Assembly: GCF_039555335.1 (NCBI RefSeq)
Contig: NC_092640.1
Coordinates: forward strand, 26,507,446 to 26,571,445
Direction of reading: 5' to 3'
Length of the DNA: 64,000 nt
Origin: Amphiura filiformis
Lineage: Eukaryota > Echinodermata > Ophiuroidea > Amphilepidida > Amphiuridae
Part shown: one piece after another, positions 34,321-45,954 of the stretch
Layout of the letters: each line of letters starts with the position of its first letter
How positions within the stretch are numbered: the first letter of the stretch is position 1
Made by a program: the position numbers and the translations under genes
Notes under the pieces: generated by a model
What the model was told of the DNA's origin: nothing
Database searches by the model: none
What the model saw: only the letters and a program-made list of their open reading frames with translations

Positions 34321-36334
34321 TATACATGCATAAAATGTTTTAAAAAGGCCAATTCTGAAGATGATCCCAACTGATGTCAGCCCTTGATATGCTCAACACA
34401 CAGTGATGTAGCCAGGGGGCAAAGGGTCGCTTCCCCCACTGAGAGAAGTCGTCTTGCCCCCCCGTTTGCTGGCCTACCCTGATAGTTAGGCATTTTTAGC
34501 CCATTTGTGACCATTTTCGTCAACGTTCGCTCCCCTAGAAATTTGCATTGTCCCCCTCCCCCCTCCGAAGTCATGGCTACGACCAACGCTCTGCAGGGTC
34601 TATTGTTCTATTGTTTCCGATTAGAGCGCTGACATAATTGAAAATGTTGCCAATCAATATTCATGAGAGTGTACATTCAACGTCCAGTTTGCGAAATTGG
34701 GTGAATTGTGTTTGGTAGGTGTGAAATACATCTGACTGGGCGTTTTAATTACGTAACGAATAAAGGCATTGACATCATCGAATGGCTGCCCAGTGCTGTT
34801 ATGTGTTTAGTTGTTATATAGGCCTAATAATTATAATTATAATTATTATTAAATATATTCATCATTCCTTTCTTTTCCCTTCTCTGTACTTATTCTTTCC
34901 TAGGCCTACAGTTTATCACTCCCTCGCTCTCATTGTCCCCTCTCACCCTCCCTCTCTCATTCCCATCATTTTCCTTATATTTCTATTTATCTACTTGTCT
35001 TTATTATATCTTTTTATTTCTCCCTTCCTCCAGCCCTCTCTCATTCTCCATATCCCCTCCTGCCCCTCCCCAACCCCCTCCCCTCTTTGGGTACGCCACT
35101 ATTTCTATACCAATCTCCTTCTTAAATAAAACTAAATAGAAATTTCTTAAAAACAACCTTTATAGGCCTATACTTATACTTACATGTATACGTATAGCGA
35201 TTACCATTATAGTGTAATATAGATATATGGACTGGACATGGCAGCCTTTATACATTCTAATGTGTAATCGATCAGCAAGAGCATTCAATTTATTTAAATG
35301 AAACGCCTAACGTCAGGTGGGTGGTAAAGATGATTGCATCGACAGCTAAAGCCTCCTTATAGAATTCAGACCCACACAAGCACACATTTGGGATACGTGA
35401 GTACAATGGTACCACTTTACATATGACTGCCCTTACACATGACTGTAGTGTGGTCACTTATTGATACTCGCCTGTTGTGTAGAGCGTTAATATGATGCCG
35501 GATCAGTGACCAATTTAATGGCGGAACCCCTTTATTCGAAACAATGGTACCACTTTTATGAATAGCCTGTCGCAACTTCTAATCGGCATCAAACGAACAA
35601 AAGATTATATAATCTATTGCGACTCTATTTCTATTTAAAAGCTATTTGGCTACGACACTGTCAATACACACTAGGATCCACAACATTGTACATTCATTGA
35701 ATGACTTTTGAAGATTTGGGTACAAAAACTCATACTCTGCAACTTGAGGTCAAATTTTGCACTATGATTATGTAATTGAGGTTATTGGACTATGCCATTG
35801 GGATGAGGCTTTTGTGGTCCATAGTGACAGCAGCTATAAATATGTATTGTGTTCAATTAATTACATTAGCAGTCCAAGAGAGCGCCAAATATGGATCAGG
35901 AGTATTACATAATAATACCCTGCTATGACAATAGCTGCACTAGGTTAATCGTATAATCTCCTTATGTGGTTACATGGCTGGGCCAGGAAATCCACAAGGT
36001 CAGCCAATGTATGTACATGTATTCGGTACATGTGCCATATCTTTTACAATGGGTGATAAATTTCTGGTTTGTTTTATTTCAAAACGCAACATTCGATATT
36101 CTAAAGCTTGGTCGAAATCCAAGAGAAGAACCAACTCTAGTAATTTATGTGGTTTCAAATTATATCGGCCGTTGCCTTTTGATAGAAATGGTGTTTGTTG
36201 ATGTGCACAGTTTCCCATTAGATCATAACATGCTGTTGTACATCCAAGGTCGAAGGTCTTTTAATCCATATTTGGTGTTGTTCTGGGACTGATTAGGGTT
36301 AGGATTAGGTATATGTTTTACTGTGCCGAACAAG

Positions 36335-37681
36335 TACGAGGGTTGGTCAATAATATCCCGCAACCATTATTTATCTCCGCTCATGCATGACTTAGATGAC
36401 TGTTACTTACGATCAATAAAGTTTGTACCTTTGTCTTTGAAAACGCACAACAATTAGTATCAGAGTACCTTTAATTATGTAATCTCATTTGCATAAAGTC
36501 ATTGCTATATGTACACTGACAATTGTCAACATTGGCGAGAAATTTGTATTGGCTTTGAGGAACGTGTAATAAAACAGAAGTAAGGACCAAAGCAGTTTAC
36601 AAACTATATTTTTGGTATGAGGTAATCTGAGTATATTCAATTGATAATTTATTGTGAAAGAAGAAATATATCCGTCAACAGACCGTCTTTGAACTTCACC
36701 AAAAATAGGCCTATAACAACAAGCAAAAATGGTGTGAAAATCACGAAAAAGAGCCCACACGGCAGAAGAAAGAATCCAAATTATCTCCAAAATGAAACAA
36801 AAACAAATATGATTATTGGTATGGTATTAGAGATCATAGTCAGGACAATAGAATTTGTTGCAATACAAATAGAAATATGCGTATGCGTTGATGGTATGCA
36901 TGATTGAAAGTACCAAAAATGTATGAAAAAAGTAAAAATTCATCAAAAACGCGCTAAAAATATGACTAATACAAGGTTTGCGAAACAGTAGCTGTGTGAG
37001 TGAATTGCTATACCGAGTCTTATGCTAGAATTAGACATACCTTTTGAAAATCAAATTTCTTATTCAATCCAGAGCCTCTCTATGGTGTGCTACTTTAATT
37101 ACAAAAACAAGACCTTTTGAAATTAAGGCTTCATTAAGAAAGAAATGTTTATGGTTTCACCACTGGGACCTCCCTTTTTTATAATCAGTAGATACCCAAT
37201 CAAACCAGGTACCATTGGTTAAATTGTGTCATCGATTAATCTTTCTATCTCTTATTATGTAAAGAACAATGGGTGATAAAGCCTACTCAAAATTGGAGAT
37301 ATTCAACACGATTTCTTTTCTTTAATAAAAATGGTATATGTCTAAAAAGAGTCCAGCATCATGCCTATGTTATCGGTCTATAAAGCTGCAAAAACCGTGC
37401 CAGATTCTATACTTTTATTCTCGAGATATTTGCAATTATGTAACAATACCTCAATTTGGCGCGAGATTTTCTTGACTACTTTTCACCATAAATCAGGCAG
37501 TGCCTTACGCTATTGTGTTTATGCTAATGTCATTACGTAATGAAGCATTCAGCATCGCTAATACATATTCGTTTTGAAAGACAAAAGTACAAACTTGAAT
37601 TTAGCGTAAGTAACAGCCATCCAAGTCATGCATGAGCGGAGATACACCATAGTTGCGGGAACTTATTGACCAGCCCTCGTA
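36335..37681. mobile_element. mariner-type element with long terminal inverted repeats, no transposase
   Basis: The element (36337-37679, 1343 bp) begins CGAGGGTTGGTCAATAA and ends TTATTGACCAGCCCTCG, flanked by TA on each side. This end sequence and the TA target fit the mariner group. The inverted repeats extend over 110 bp, through CTCCGCTCATGCATGACTT, far longer than the roughly 30 bp usual for mariner. The length equals that of a full mariner, but I find no transposase frame or catalytic motif, so it is non-autonomous. A third copy of one end is at 50824-50889. Confidence 0.8.
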
Positions 37682-38433
37682 GGCCTACATACGGAGCAAA
37701 TTAAGCTACGGGAGTCTGCGTTCATTTTTCTTCTTTATTTCAGGCATAACTCTTTTTGTACTTACGGAAGCGTCGAAGTGCCACGACTTGGCAGATAATT
37801 ATCTTGCCAACAAGAACCACTTACCGCTAAATTTGTATAAATTAGCCCGCGAAAGAGGGCATGGCTTGAATAATGAGGAAAAGTAAAGGGTAAAAGCTTA
37901 AAACATGAAAATTAAAAGTAGAATATATATTCTGTTGTGTCAAATTACATTAATGTTTCCGTTTTACATTAAGATTACTCTTGCTTTCTTGCCCTGCGGG
38001 GTTCGTATGTTGGGTCCCACTTTGTGGGGGCGTTTTGTCTTCGTATGGGAGTCGCCGGCCTGATAATACATGTAAGTCGTGGCACTTACACTTTTCTGTA
38101 TGTACTGGTTATAGATATGCTTCGGTTATACGCATTTTGTGTTAATCAACCCCTCGTAACCATCAAATAAAAATGATTAACCATCAAATAAAAATATTTT
38201 ACAAGAGGAGAAACCTCTTCAAGTTACACAACTGATGGCGATATATGGCCTAATGAGTGTTTTGCATTGTAAAAATGGAGCAAAAAAGGCCGGACGCTAT
38301 TAATAATAAACACAATAGTATTATGTTTATTTCCAGTGATTACCATGTTACACAAGAACTGTCTTTAAAAAAAGACAAAGTGGTTATAAGCCATTGTAGC
38401 CTTATAATTTCTCATTTTTTAATTTTTTTATAG

Positions 38434-38915
38434 GTCTTGCTGGAGGGAAGCATTACCGTCATTCAGGTAGTGGATCTAATTATCTATGTCTACCAGAAAA
38501 TCCTGAGTATGACAGATACCAGGCAGGAAGTCAAACCCTTCGGTCACTTGTCTACTCTGCTGAATACGAAATGATAGAGTTTCCACCACTCTCAAGCAAA
38601 CTCGACCACGACGTTCCATGTGCCGTTTGCCGTGCATCTAACCGTGGTAGCATGGTAATGATCCCTGCCAGGAAGACGTGTCCTTCGGGGTGGACTAGAG
38701 AATATTATGGTTACCTGATGTCTGAGTACTTCAATCATCCCAGTCCCACGGAGTTCGTTTGTGTTGATCGACATCCAGGAGTTGTGGCGGGTAGTTCTGG
38801 CAGCCAGAATGGGGTGTTGTTTTACCCAGTTGAGGCGAGAAGTGCTGCTAATAATTTGCCATTTGCTCCTTACATCGACGGAGCAGAGCTCACATGTGTT
38901 GTCTGCACAAAATAA
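38434..38915 (+). CDS. short-chain collagen C4-like protein, last coding exon
   Basis: Together with 34105-34180 this encodes the last 185 residues of a secreted matrix-type protein; the combined frame is open to the stop at 38913-38915. Landmarks in order are LAGGKHYRHSGSGSNYLCLP, SAEYEM, HDVPCAVCRA, VMIPARKTCPSGWT, YGYLMSEY, TEFVCVDRHP, GVLFYPVEA and a final ELTCVVCTK. These match the conserved C-terminal domain of the short-chain collagen C4-like proteins of sponges, cnidarians, echinoderms and lancelets, including most of its cysteines. In the family this domain follows a signal peptide and a Gly-X-Y stretch and probably drives trimer assembly or matrix binding; that role is inference. 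The N-terminal exons are missing from view. Confidence 0.9.
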
Positions 38916-39080
38916 TAACATTAACTGATTTCTTGAAAGAAAATAATTCGGTTGTCTGAATATAATATGCTATTGGGGAAACCATTTCGATTAATGTACT
39001 TTTTCATGGCATGCACATTGATTCTGCTGTTTCAAGCAAGGGGTGCCACTTGACCTTGACGAGGGGTATTATTAGTGTAT

Positions 39081-39086
39081 AATAAA
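39081..39086 (+). terminator. candidate polyadenylation signal of the collagen C4-like gene
   Basis: AATAAA lies 166 bp after the stop codon, in an otherwise uncommitted AT-rich 3' region. It is the first canonical hexamer downstream. Confidence 0.5.
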
Positions 39087-39297
39087 CACTATGGGCATAT
39101 CACAGGCATTTATCTGAAAATGCACCTTTAAACGAGTATGTTTTATACCGTAACTGCATTATCTTTTAGGGGCACACCATTAGATTTCCAGGGGGTGGCA
39201 TGGGAGTTTTTTGAAAAAAAAAACCGAGATGATTTTGCCTCCCTGATTATTAAAAAAAAAAATTCCCCACCCAAATCTGTATAAAGGTATACATTAA

Positions 39298-39685
39298 AAT
39301 TTCAAAAAACAAGATTGGATTTTTGTTCCCAAAACACCAAAAAAAAATAGGTCTTTTTGGGAAAAATCGATATCTTCAATATGAAAGGTCAAAATTTTCA
39401 ATTGATCGTCGACTTTTCCTCCCAGCTACATACACTTTAAGAATACACCATTAGATTTATAAAATTTACTTCGAGGACTGTTATATATCAAAAATGTGAA
39501 AAATATCAAATTTGATTAATTTGTCATAAAATTTGTATTATATCGTGAATTTCAAAAGTGAAAATTATTTGATATCAGAAATACATTCTTCGTATTCAGA
39601 ATGCAATTCGATATGTCGGATGTGCTCTCATGTCCCACAAAAAATACTGCCGAAACGCTCAAAACGCTCATTCCAGATCCTTTAA
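39298..39685. mobile_element. TTAA-flanked foldback MITE (copy B, left part missing)
   Basis: It matches the centre and right half of copies A, C and D: 'TCAATATGAAAGGTC', CCTCCCAGCTACATACACTT, GAATGCAATTCGATATGTC and CGCTCATTCCAGATC. It ends beside TTAA at 39682-39685. The left arm is absent, so it is a truncated copy. Confidence 0.7.
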
Positions 39686-40163
39686 ATAACGATTCCTTTT
39701 AAAACGGGAATTGGGCAGCCCATGAAACATGTGCTGATCATAAGGTGTGTGGTTTATGAAATAAAATTTAAGCATGTTAAGAGTGGAAAATATTTCGTCA
39801 AAACATGTTACACACTACATTCTTATATTTTTTGGCTTTGTATTTTAAAATCACGTGTTACAATTCCAATTGAGGTTATTAGTACTGTATTATTACACTG
39901 ATCCACAGCTAGTAATAAATAAAAACCACCTGCCTGAAGTCAGTAGGAACATGACGATGTGCATTGCTTTCTTGTCCTCAATTATTTCAATTCAATAATA
40001 AACATGTCTGTCCTACATATTCACTTTTATATTATCATACATCTAGTGTTATATTTATACCCATTCATACATTTGAAAAGTGTTGACAATTTCTCAGTTG
40101 CTCGCCCTTCTTCTTTTTAAAGGAATTTGTATTACGTATCTTTGAACAAAAACCGTGCTCAGT

Positions 40164-40512
40164 CGGGTACAGTGCGTTAGTCCGACACGTCGCTAGTCCG
40201 ACACTCCGCTAGTCCGACACGCCGCTAGTCCGAATCTAAATACACTCTGCCAGTCCGACACGCCGCTAGTCCGAAAATGAAAAATACTACGCTAGTCCGA
40301 ATCGGGAAAACAACGCTTCAGTCCGACACTGGCAGTGACTGCGTGTCGGACTGTTGCAATGGTCTTTATTTTCGGACTAGCGCATGCTTTTATTTCGGAC
40401 TAGCGCATTGTTTTTCATTTTCGGACTGTCGCACACTTAAGTACGGGAGTTTGTGTAGTTGTGTAGCGCGTGTCGGACTAGCGGCGCGTGTCGGACTGAG
40501 CGGTGCACCCCG
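40164..40512. mobile_element. inverted-repeat element built from CTAGTCCGACAC subrepeats
   Basis: The left half carries GCTAGTCCGACAC or close variants six to seven times. The right half carries the complement GTGTCGGACTAGC in similar number, so the two halves are inverted. Outer ends CGGGTACAGTGCGTTAGTCC and GGACTGAGCGGTGCACCCCG also pair. The open frame through it (40277-40654) is a by-product. It abuts the 3' end of the duplicated sulfotransferase unit. Confidence 0.8.
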
Positions 40513-40654
40513 GTTCTATATAGGAAAATGCTTTTCGTTTACTCCCCTACACCATCCCCTGTCATCGCCATACCGTTCAAAGTTCATATTGGTTATGAAG
40601 CCAAGGGATCGCAGTAAAACTCAGACAGTGTCAAAGCTTGGTGGTATTATTTAA

Positions 40655-41563
40655 TTATTTCTTTAGAGTCAGCCGTTCGGCATATAGTTCTTCATAATAA
40701 GGCAATTCTCTGTCCAGTATTTGCGATGCAATTTGCGATACAATTGGCGGGATCATTAGTCCATCTTCAGCGTTGCTACTATCACCAATCGTAGTCGAAG
40801 ATTTTGTTTGAAATCCTGTGCTTGCGAAGGTTCCCGTATGCATTCCTGATGCACGAAAGGTAAGTATGGTTTGCTTGGGAACCATCCAGATCTTTGTCAT
40901 GACGTCATCACCCGCGGGCCAAGTCAGTAGATCTTCTGTAAAGGGAATGCCGATTTCTTTACAGTAAGCTTCCAGCATTTCTTTGGGATTCTCCAGAAGT
41001 TCATCGATATCAATGATTACAGGTCGGGATTCTAAACCTTGAGTTTTCACGTACTTCCATAATTCATTCATATACTGATAGTGGCGTATTTTGTCCGGAA
41101 GATCCATAGGGTTTTTAAACTTTTGAAATGCTCCTTGCGTTTGCGTTTTCATAAACAATTTCAGCAGAGGTTTCACCATGTTATGAGGATTACGTATTAG
41201 GAAAGTGTGCCGAAACCCCTTCGGGATTTTATCATATCGCGACTCACGGTCTTTAAGAATACTTGCTGCAAAGTCTTTCACGAAAACCATCTTCTTTCCA
41301 GGAAAATCACCTTCTAATTGCTCTTTCAGCCAAGCAAAATCTTTGTCACTTGCGTCATATCCACTTTCAATCTTAGCTACTTCGGAAGCACCCACGTGTT
41401 TTTCCTGATCTTCGTTTAGTTGTGAGAATTTAGCGATCTTCATATATGGTTCGTGCCAGGCTACGGTATCAGGCACGTAAGTCATGCATTTGAGAAATGA
41501 AGTCGACACAGTACGAGGACATGACCAGAGGAAGACCTTCAGAGGACCTGCTTCACCAGCCAT
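40655..41563 (-). CDS. sulfotransferase-like protein, copy 2 (302 aa)
   Basis: A complete 302-residue protein in one coding exon, closely similar to the 22552-23490 protein over its whole length. The 5'-phosphosulfate loop is FLWSCPRTVSTS (11-22), WHEPY is at 36-40, FVKDFA at 94-99 and FLIRNP at 121-126. Pro132 replaces the Ser normally found eight residues after Arg124, as in copy 1. Compared with copy 1 it lacks about 12 residues after position 50 and has two extra residues (KDRESR) near 105. The product is probably cytosolic, with PAPS as donor by family; the acceptor is unknown. It is preceded by a 5'UTR intron of about 9.1 kb. The 3' flank is related to that of copy 1 for about 110 bp. 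Confidence 0.9.
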   Translation of the reverse strand: MAGEAGPLKVFLWSCPRTVSTSFLKCMTYVPDTVAWHEPYMKIAKFSQLNEDQEKHVGASEVAKIESGYDASDKDFAWLKEQLEGDFPGKKMVFVKDFAASILKDRESRYDKIPKGFRHTFLIRNPHNMVKPLLKLFMKTQTQGAFQKFKNPMDLPDKIRHYQYMNELWKYVKTQGLESRPVIIDIDELLENPKEMLEAYCKEIGIPFTEDLLTWPAGDDVMTKIWMVPKQTILTFRASGMHTGTFASTGFQTKSSTTIGDSSNAEDGLMIPPIVSQIASQILDRELPYYEELYAERLTLKK

Positions 41564-41584
41564 ATCGTCTCAAGAAATAGGAAC
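41564..41584 (-). other. 5'UTR part of exon 2, sulfotransferase copy 2
   Basis: The intron ends TTATTTTCAG and the exon starts GTTCCTATTTCTTGAGACG before the ATG, matching copy 1 base for base except one position. Confidence 0.75.
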
Positions 41585-43009
41585 CTGAAAATAAAAAATA
41601 ATTTGATACAAATAAATTATAATAACTCTATAAAATGATTTAAAAAAATATATAATCGGTTTAACAATACTCCATGAGAATACTTCACGATTTGGAATAC
41701 AAATATATACGGCCTAGAGATCATTTTGGAGGGTAGCTCTTATACTACTGCTATTCGCCGTAGAAGTAGCGATGTGCATGATTAATTACCATAGCGATAT
41801 AGGTGAAAACAATTTTTAATGTATTGCCCTGCACTAGACGTATGCTGTATTGTCAATGAACTCAAAAACAACAAACATGGGAGACAACACTTTTTGTGGT
41901 GGTCATGTTCTATACCAACCGAGAGATCATTTGGTTTATTTATAAAGAATATCCTCTATGGGATTTCTTAAGTATCTCATACCAAAGAAAAATGCCCTGA
42001 CACCAGACACAACCATAATCTGCGCGTATTTAAAGGCACATTATTTCTTATGACGTTATTAGTACTATAGTAATCTAACAACTTCTAGATTCCATGGGAA
42101 AGTGACCCATGACCCGGACAAGACCATAATCCGCAGCCATTTCCGGGCACATGTTATTCCCTATGATAAATGCCCCAAAGCCAAACATGACCATAATTTG
42201 CGCTAATTAAGGGCACAAGTTACCATATACCATTGTTCATCATCCCGGTGTTCATCATATTTCTAATATTCGCTAATTAGCACTATATATCTTATACCAT
42301 AGGCCTATAATTGAGCCCAAAAGGTCCCAAAACGCAGACAAAACTATCACGCGCTAATTGAAAGGCCATCGCCATATGGAATCATTATCGTGTGTATTTT
42401 ATAACACTCAATTCAATACTTTACGCAGATTTCAAATAATGACCATGTCATTTGCCATGATTTGTCATAAATGCATATAATTAATGCAGAATATCATTGA
42501 AAGCCGAAAAATAACTGCATGTATGCGTCTTCGTTTATGGACATGAAAAGTTTTGCTTCAATCATTTCATGTATTTATTTCCGATAGGTACAGTTAATTG
42601 GTATGTATTTACCACAATGCCTAGGAAACTGTTGACATACATGTACCAGGCTTATGTCTTTAACTTCAACAACCATTTTGATTTGTTTTGTTTTTGTTTT
42701 GATTATGCAGTAAACCTGGTAGACAGTGGTAAAGTGCTTTTTCTTTAACTTTGGCTACTTTTTGATTTTATGATAAAGTGCCTACTTGACGCCAACAGAA
42801 ACATTCTTTTTTGTGGAATTATTTAGCTTACATATTTTCAGACTTTAGAATTTGCTATGAATTCAAAGTCATATCAAACTTATTTTGAACTTGTTGACTT
42901 ATTACCTTATTTCTATACGTCTGGTTCTCCTTTCCATTGTGAACCATTTTTCTCCAGTGTTTTGTGCTGGGAGACATCTTTAGTTTAACACGCCCGCTCT
43001 ATGCATTGT

Positions 43010-43775
43010 TTAAGGCTCAAGTCTATACAATTGAAAACTTTTAGACTTAAACTTGAATGCAAAATTATAATCACTTGCTGACTTGCGAGTTATCTTTAGT
43101 GTCCCCACTTGTTATGATAAACATGTTTTATTAAACATGTTAAGCCATTCCATTAATTTCAATTAAGCCTGCAAGGCTTGATAATCTTTACTTCAATTCT
43201 TATGTTATGCATGAATTCGAAGTTACCTCATTTCGTGAACATTTTGACATTTATTGTGATATTTCTGTATACACAATTGTAAGCTTTTAGACTTAAACTT
43301 GGAATTCACAATTATAATCACTTGCTGACTTGCGAGTTATTATCTTATCCATGTCCCCATTTGTTATGATAAACATGTTTTATTAAACATGTTAAGCCAT
43401 TAAATTAAGTTCAATTAAGCCTGCAAGGCTTGATAATATTTACTTCAATTCTTATGTTATGCATGAATTCGACGTTACCTCATTTTGTGAACATTTGACA
43501 TTTATTGTGATATTTCTGTATATACGATTGAAAGTTTTTATAGACTTAAACTTGAGTTCGCATTTATAATCACTTGCTGACTTGCGAGTTATTATCTTAT
43601 CCGTGTACCCACTTGTTAAGATAAACATGTTTTATTAAACATGTTATTGTTAAGCCATTAAATTCAATTCAATTAAGCCTGCAAGGCTTGATTATATTTA
43701 CTTCAATTCTTATATTGTTATGCATGAATTCGAAGTGAACATTTGACATTTATTATGATATTTCTGTTTCAAATG
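43010..43775. repeat. tandem repeat, three units of about 250 bp
   Basis: The anchor CACTTGCTGACTTGCGAGTT occurs at about 43072, 43319 and 43571, giving units of 247 and 252 bp. Each unit contains the palindromes AACATGTTTTATTAAACATG and AAGCCTGCAAGGCTT, and 'ATGCATGAATTCGA'. The third unit fades before 43780. Confidence 0.85.
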
Positions 43776-44530
43776 ATTAACTTGAAAACGTTTAACGCTC
43801 TGATAAAACATTTAATGTTTGTGTTAATTTAAACCGCATAATTTAGCATTAAACATGTTTTCAAAGTTACGTAAAACTTATAACCAATTGATTATTCTTA
43901 CTTTCCACTAAAACCTGTAAACTTATACATGACTCACTGTTACTTTACTTTCACTTAACATGTACATTTATTGGGCGTGGAGGGTGGGTTTTTCAATAGA
44001 AGTTGATCTCTCGATGATAAAACATGATATGAATGTGTTAAAAAACCCACTTGCATTTGACCAGCTACAATTATGCCAAGTGATTGGTTGTATCATAGCA
44101 ACAACAAAACCCTTTAACAAAACCATTATGATTGCATCAAAACCCTGCACCTGTTTTTACATGGGTGAACGCATATCTGAAATCACTGATGTGCGTAACT
44201 CCCAAGTGGATCAACGGCTTAACCCATATTATACACAAGGGTAAAAAACCCATTTATACGCCTGGCCAAAAATTTTCTCCCCATTGACAATCTGGTTTTA
44301 ATTCGACTTCGCTTAATTAAACGCCAATCTCACTATTGATTATTAAAGAATAGGTATAAAGACCTGTACCTAGAAATCTCACATAATGCAGAGTCCATGT
44401 ACGTTTCATTCGCACCTGTACGATTAGTGTCTTTGAAAAGAGCGGTATTTTATTCAGGTGATGAGTGCAGCCAATACTTATAGTGCGGGGCAATACATTC
44501 AAAAATTGTTTTCACCAATCGCTAAAGTAA

Positions 44531-45202
44531 TTAAGGGATCTGGAATGAGCGTTTTCAGCGTTTCGACAGTATTTTTAATGGAACATGAGAGCACCTCAGA
44601 CGTATCGAATTGCATTTTGAATACGAAGCATGTCTTTCTGATATCAAATAATTATAATTTTTGAAAATCACGATATAATACAAATTTTATGACAAATTAT
44701 AAAAATTTGACATTTTTCAAATTTTGATATATAACAGTCCTCGAAGTAAATTTTATAAATCTAATGATATATTCTTAAAGTGTATGTAGCTGGGAGGAAA
44801 AGCCGACGATCAATTGAAAATTTTGACCTTTCATATTGAAGATATGGATTTTTTCCCCAAAAGACCTAATTTTTTTTTTTGTTTTTGGGAAAACAATCCA
44901 TATCTTCAATACGAAAGGTCAAAATTTTCAATTGATCGTCGGCTTTTCATCCCACCTACATACACGTTAAGTATAAATCATCAGATTTATAAAATTTACT
45001 TCGAGTACTGTTAAATATCAAAAATATCAATTTTTAATGATTTGCCATAAAATGTGTATTACATATTTGCGAATTTAAAAAAAATCAAAATTATTTGATA
45101 TCAGAATGACATTCTTCGTATTCAGAATGCAATTCGATATGTCTGATGTGCTCTAATGTCCCACAATAAATACTGTCCAAACGTTCATACCCCATCCCTT
45201 AA
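44531..45202. mobile_element. TTAA-flanked foldback MITE (copy C)
   Basis: A 664-bp element (44535-45198) lies between TTAA at 44531-44534 and 45199-45202. The left arm GGGATCTGGAATGAGCGTTT and right arm AAACGTTCATACCCCATCCC pair, as do the long inner arms and the centre, so almost the whole element folds back. It is a nearly full-length copy with no coding capacity. Confidence 0.85.
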
Positions 45203-45954
45203 TCCTATTACATTACTACTTCTATGGCAAATACTCGGCAAACCAATTTCATTTGATTGCGACATAATCATTATTCATTATGTCAGGATTTGATAAATAA
45301 GAGGCCTGCTCAGCTCGCAACTCTGGCAAAAAGTGGCTCACTTTGGGCGATCAAGTAAAATCCGGGCATAGCAATTAACTATACGAAAGATATCAAGTAA
45401 AGTTTTTCTGTAGCCAAGATATAACCGATTCTACTGCATCTATCACATTTTACGCCATGACCTCTTTTATTTATTTATTTTCTGAAAAGCAAAAAATGCA
45501 ATTGCTAATCATGAAAGTCGATTTTACGCAGTGCAAGCTTGATACGCGCAAAGATGTCAAAAGTGCCCAACTCGTTTTCTGGACGATTGAGCACATCGTT
45601 TGAGCCCGAAGGGCCGAACTGATAATCATTATATAAAAATTGCATAAACCATAATCATAATAAGTAATCTCAACACACATTAACAAAGGCCTATCTGTTT
45701 GAATTATCCCAAATCGGGTTTACTATAACAATAGTCTTTGTTACTCCATTTGTGGAACACGGAAGTCTGGTAGAAAATATATACCTATTGTTATGTGTTT
45801 TTGATCAAAAGGGGCCAGAATTGTAATATAAGGGTGTTTAATAACCGAGGATCGAAAACCGAGGATAACATTTACTTCCTTGACATATACCAGAGAAGAT
45901 GTAAGAAAGAGCAGGGTTAATAGAATTATATAAACTGCGCCAAGAAAGTATCCT

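Larger units (their letters stand above)
34181..38433 (+). other. intron of the collagen C4-like gene (about 4.25 kb)
   Basis: It is bounded by GTATGT (34181) and a T-rich acceptor TTTTTTTATAG (to 38433). It holds a dispersed repeat at 34186-34320, a pyrimidine-only tract (about 34865-35095) and a 1343-bp mariner-type element (36337-37679). The remainder is unremarkable AT-rich DNA with no supported gene. Confidence 0.7.

Noticed and set aside
35974-36201. frame starting MAGPGNPQGQP as a missing collagen exon
   Set aside because: Only one or two Gly-X-Y-like triplets, and it lies inside the intron downstream of exon 34105.
36485-36790. transposase of the mariner-type element
   Set aside because: The 101-codon minus-strand frame lacks the DDD/DDE and linker motifs of mariner transposases.
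38592-38921. 109-codon frame antisense to the last collagen C4-like exon
   Set aside because: It is a mirror of the real coding exon with no motif of its own.
40277-40654. 125-codon frame downstream of sulfotransferase copy 2
   Set aside because: It arises from the CTAGTCCGACAC repeats and does not resemble a protein.
43010-43775. CRISPR-like regular repeats
   Set aside because: The units are 250 bp, contiguous and eukaryotic, with no short repeat/spacer pattern.
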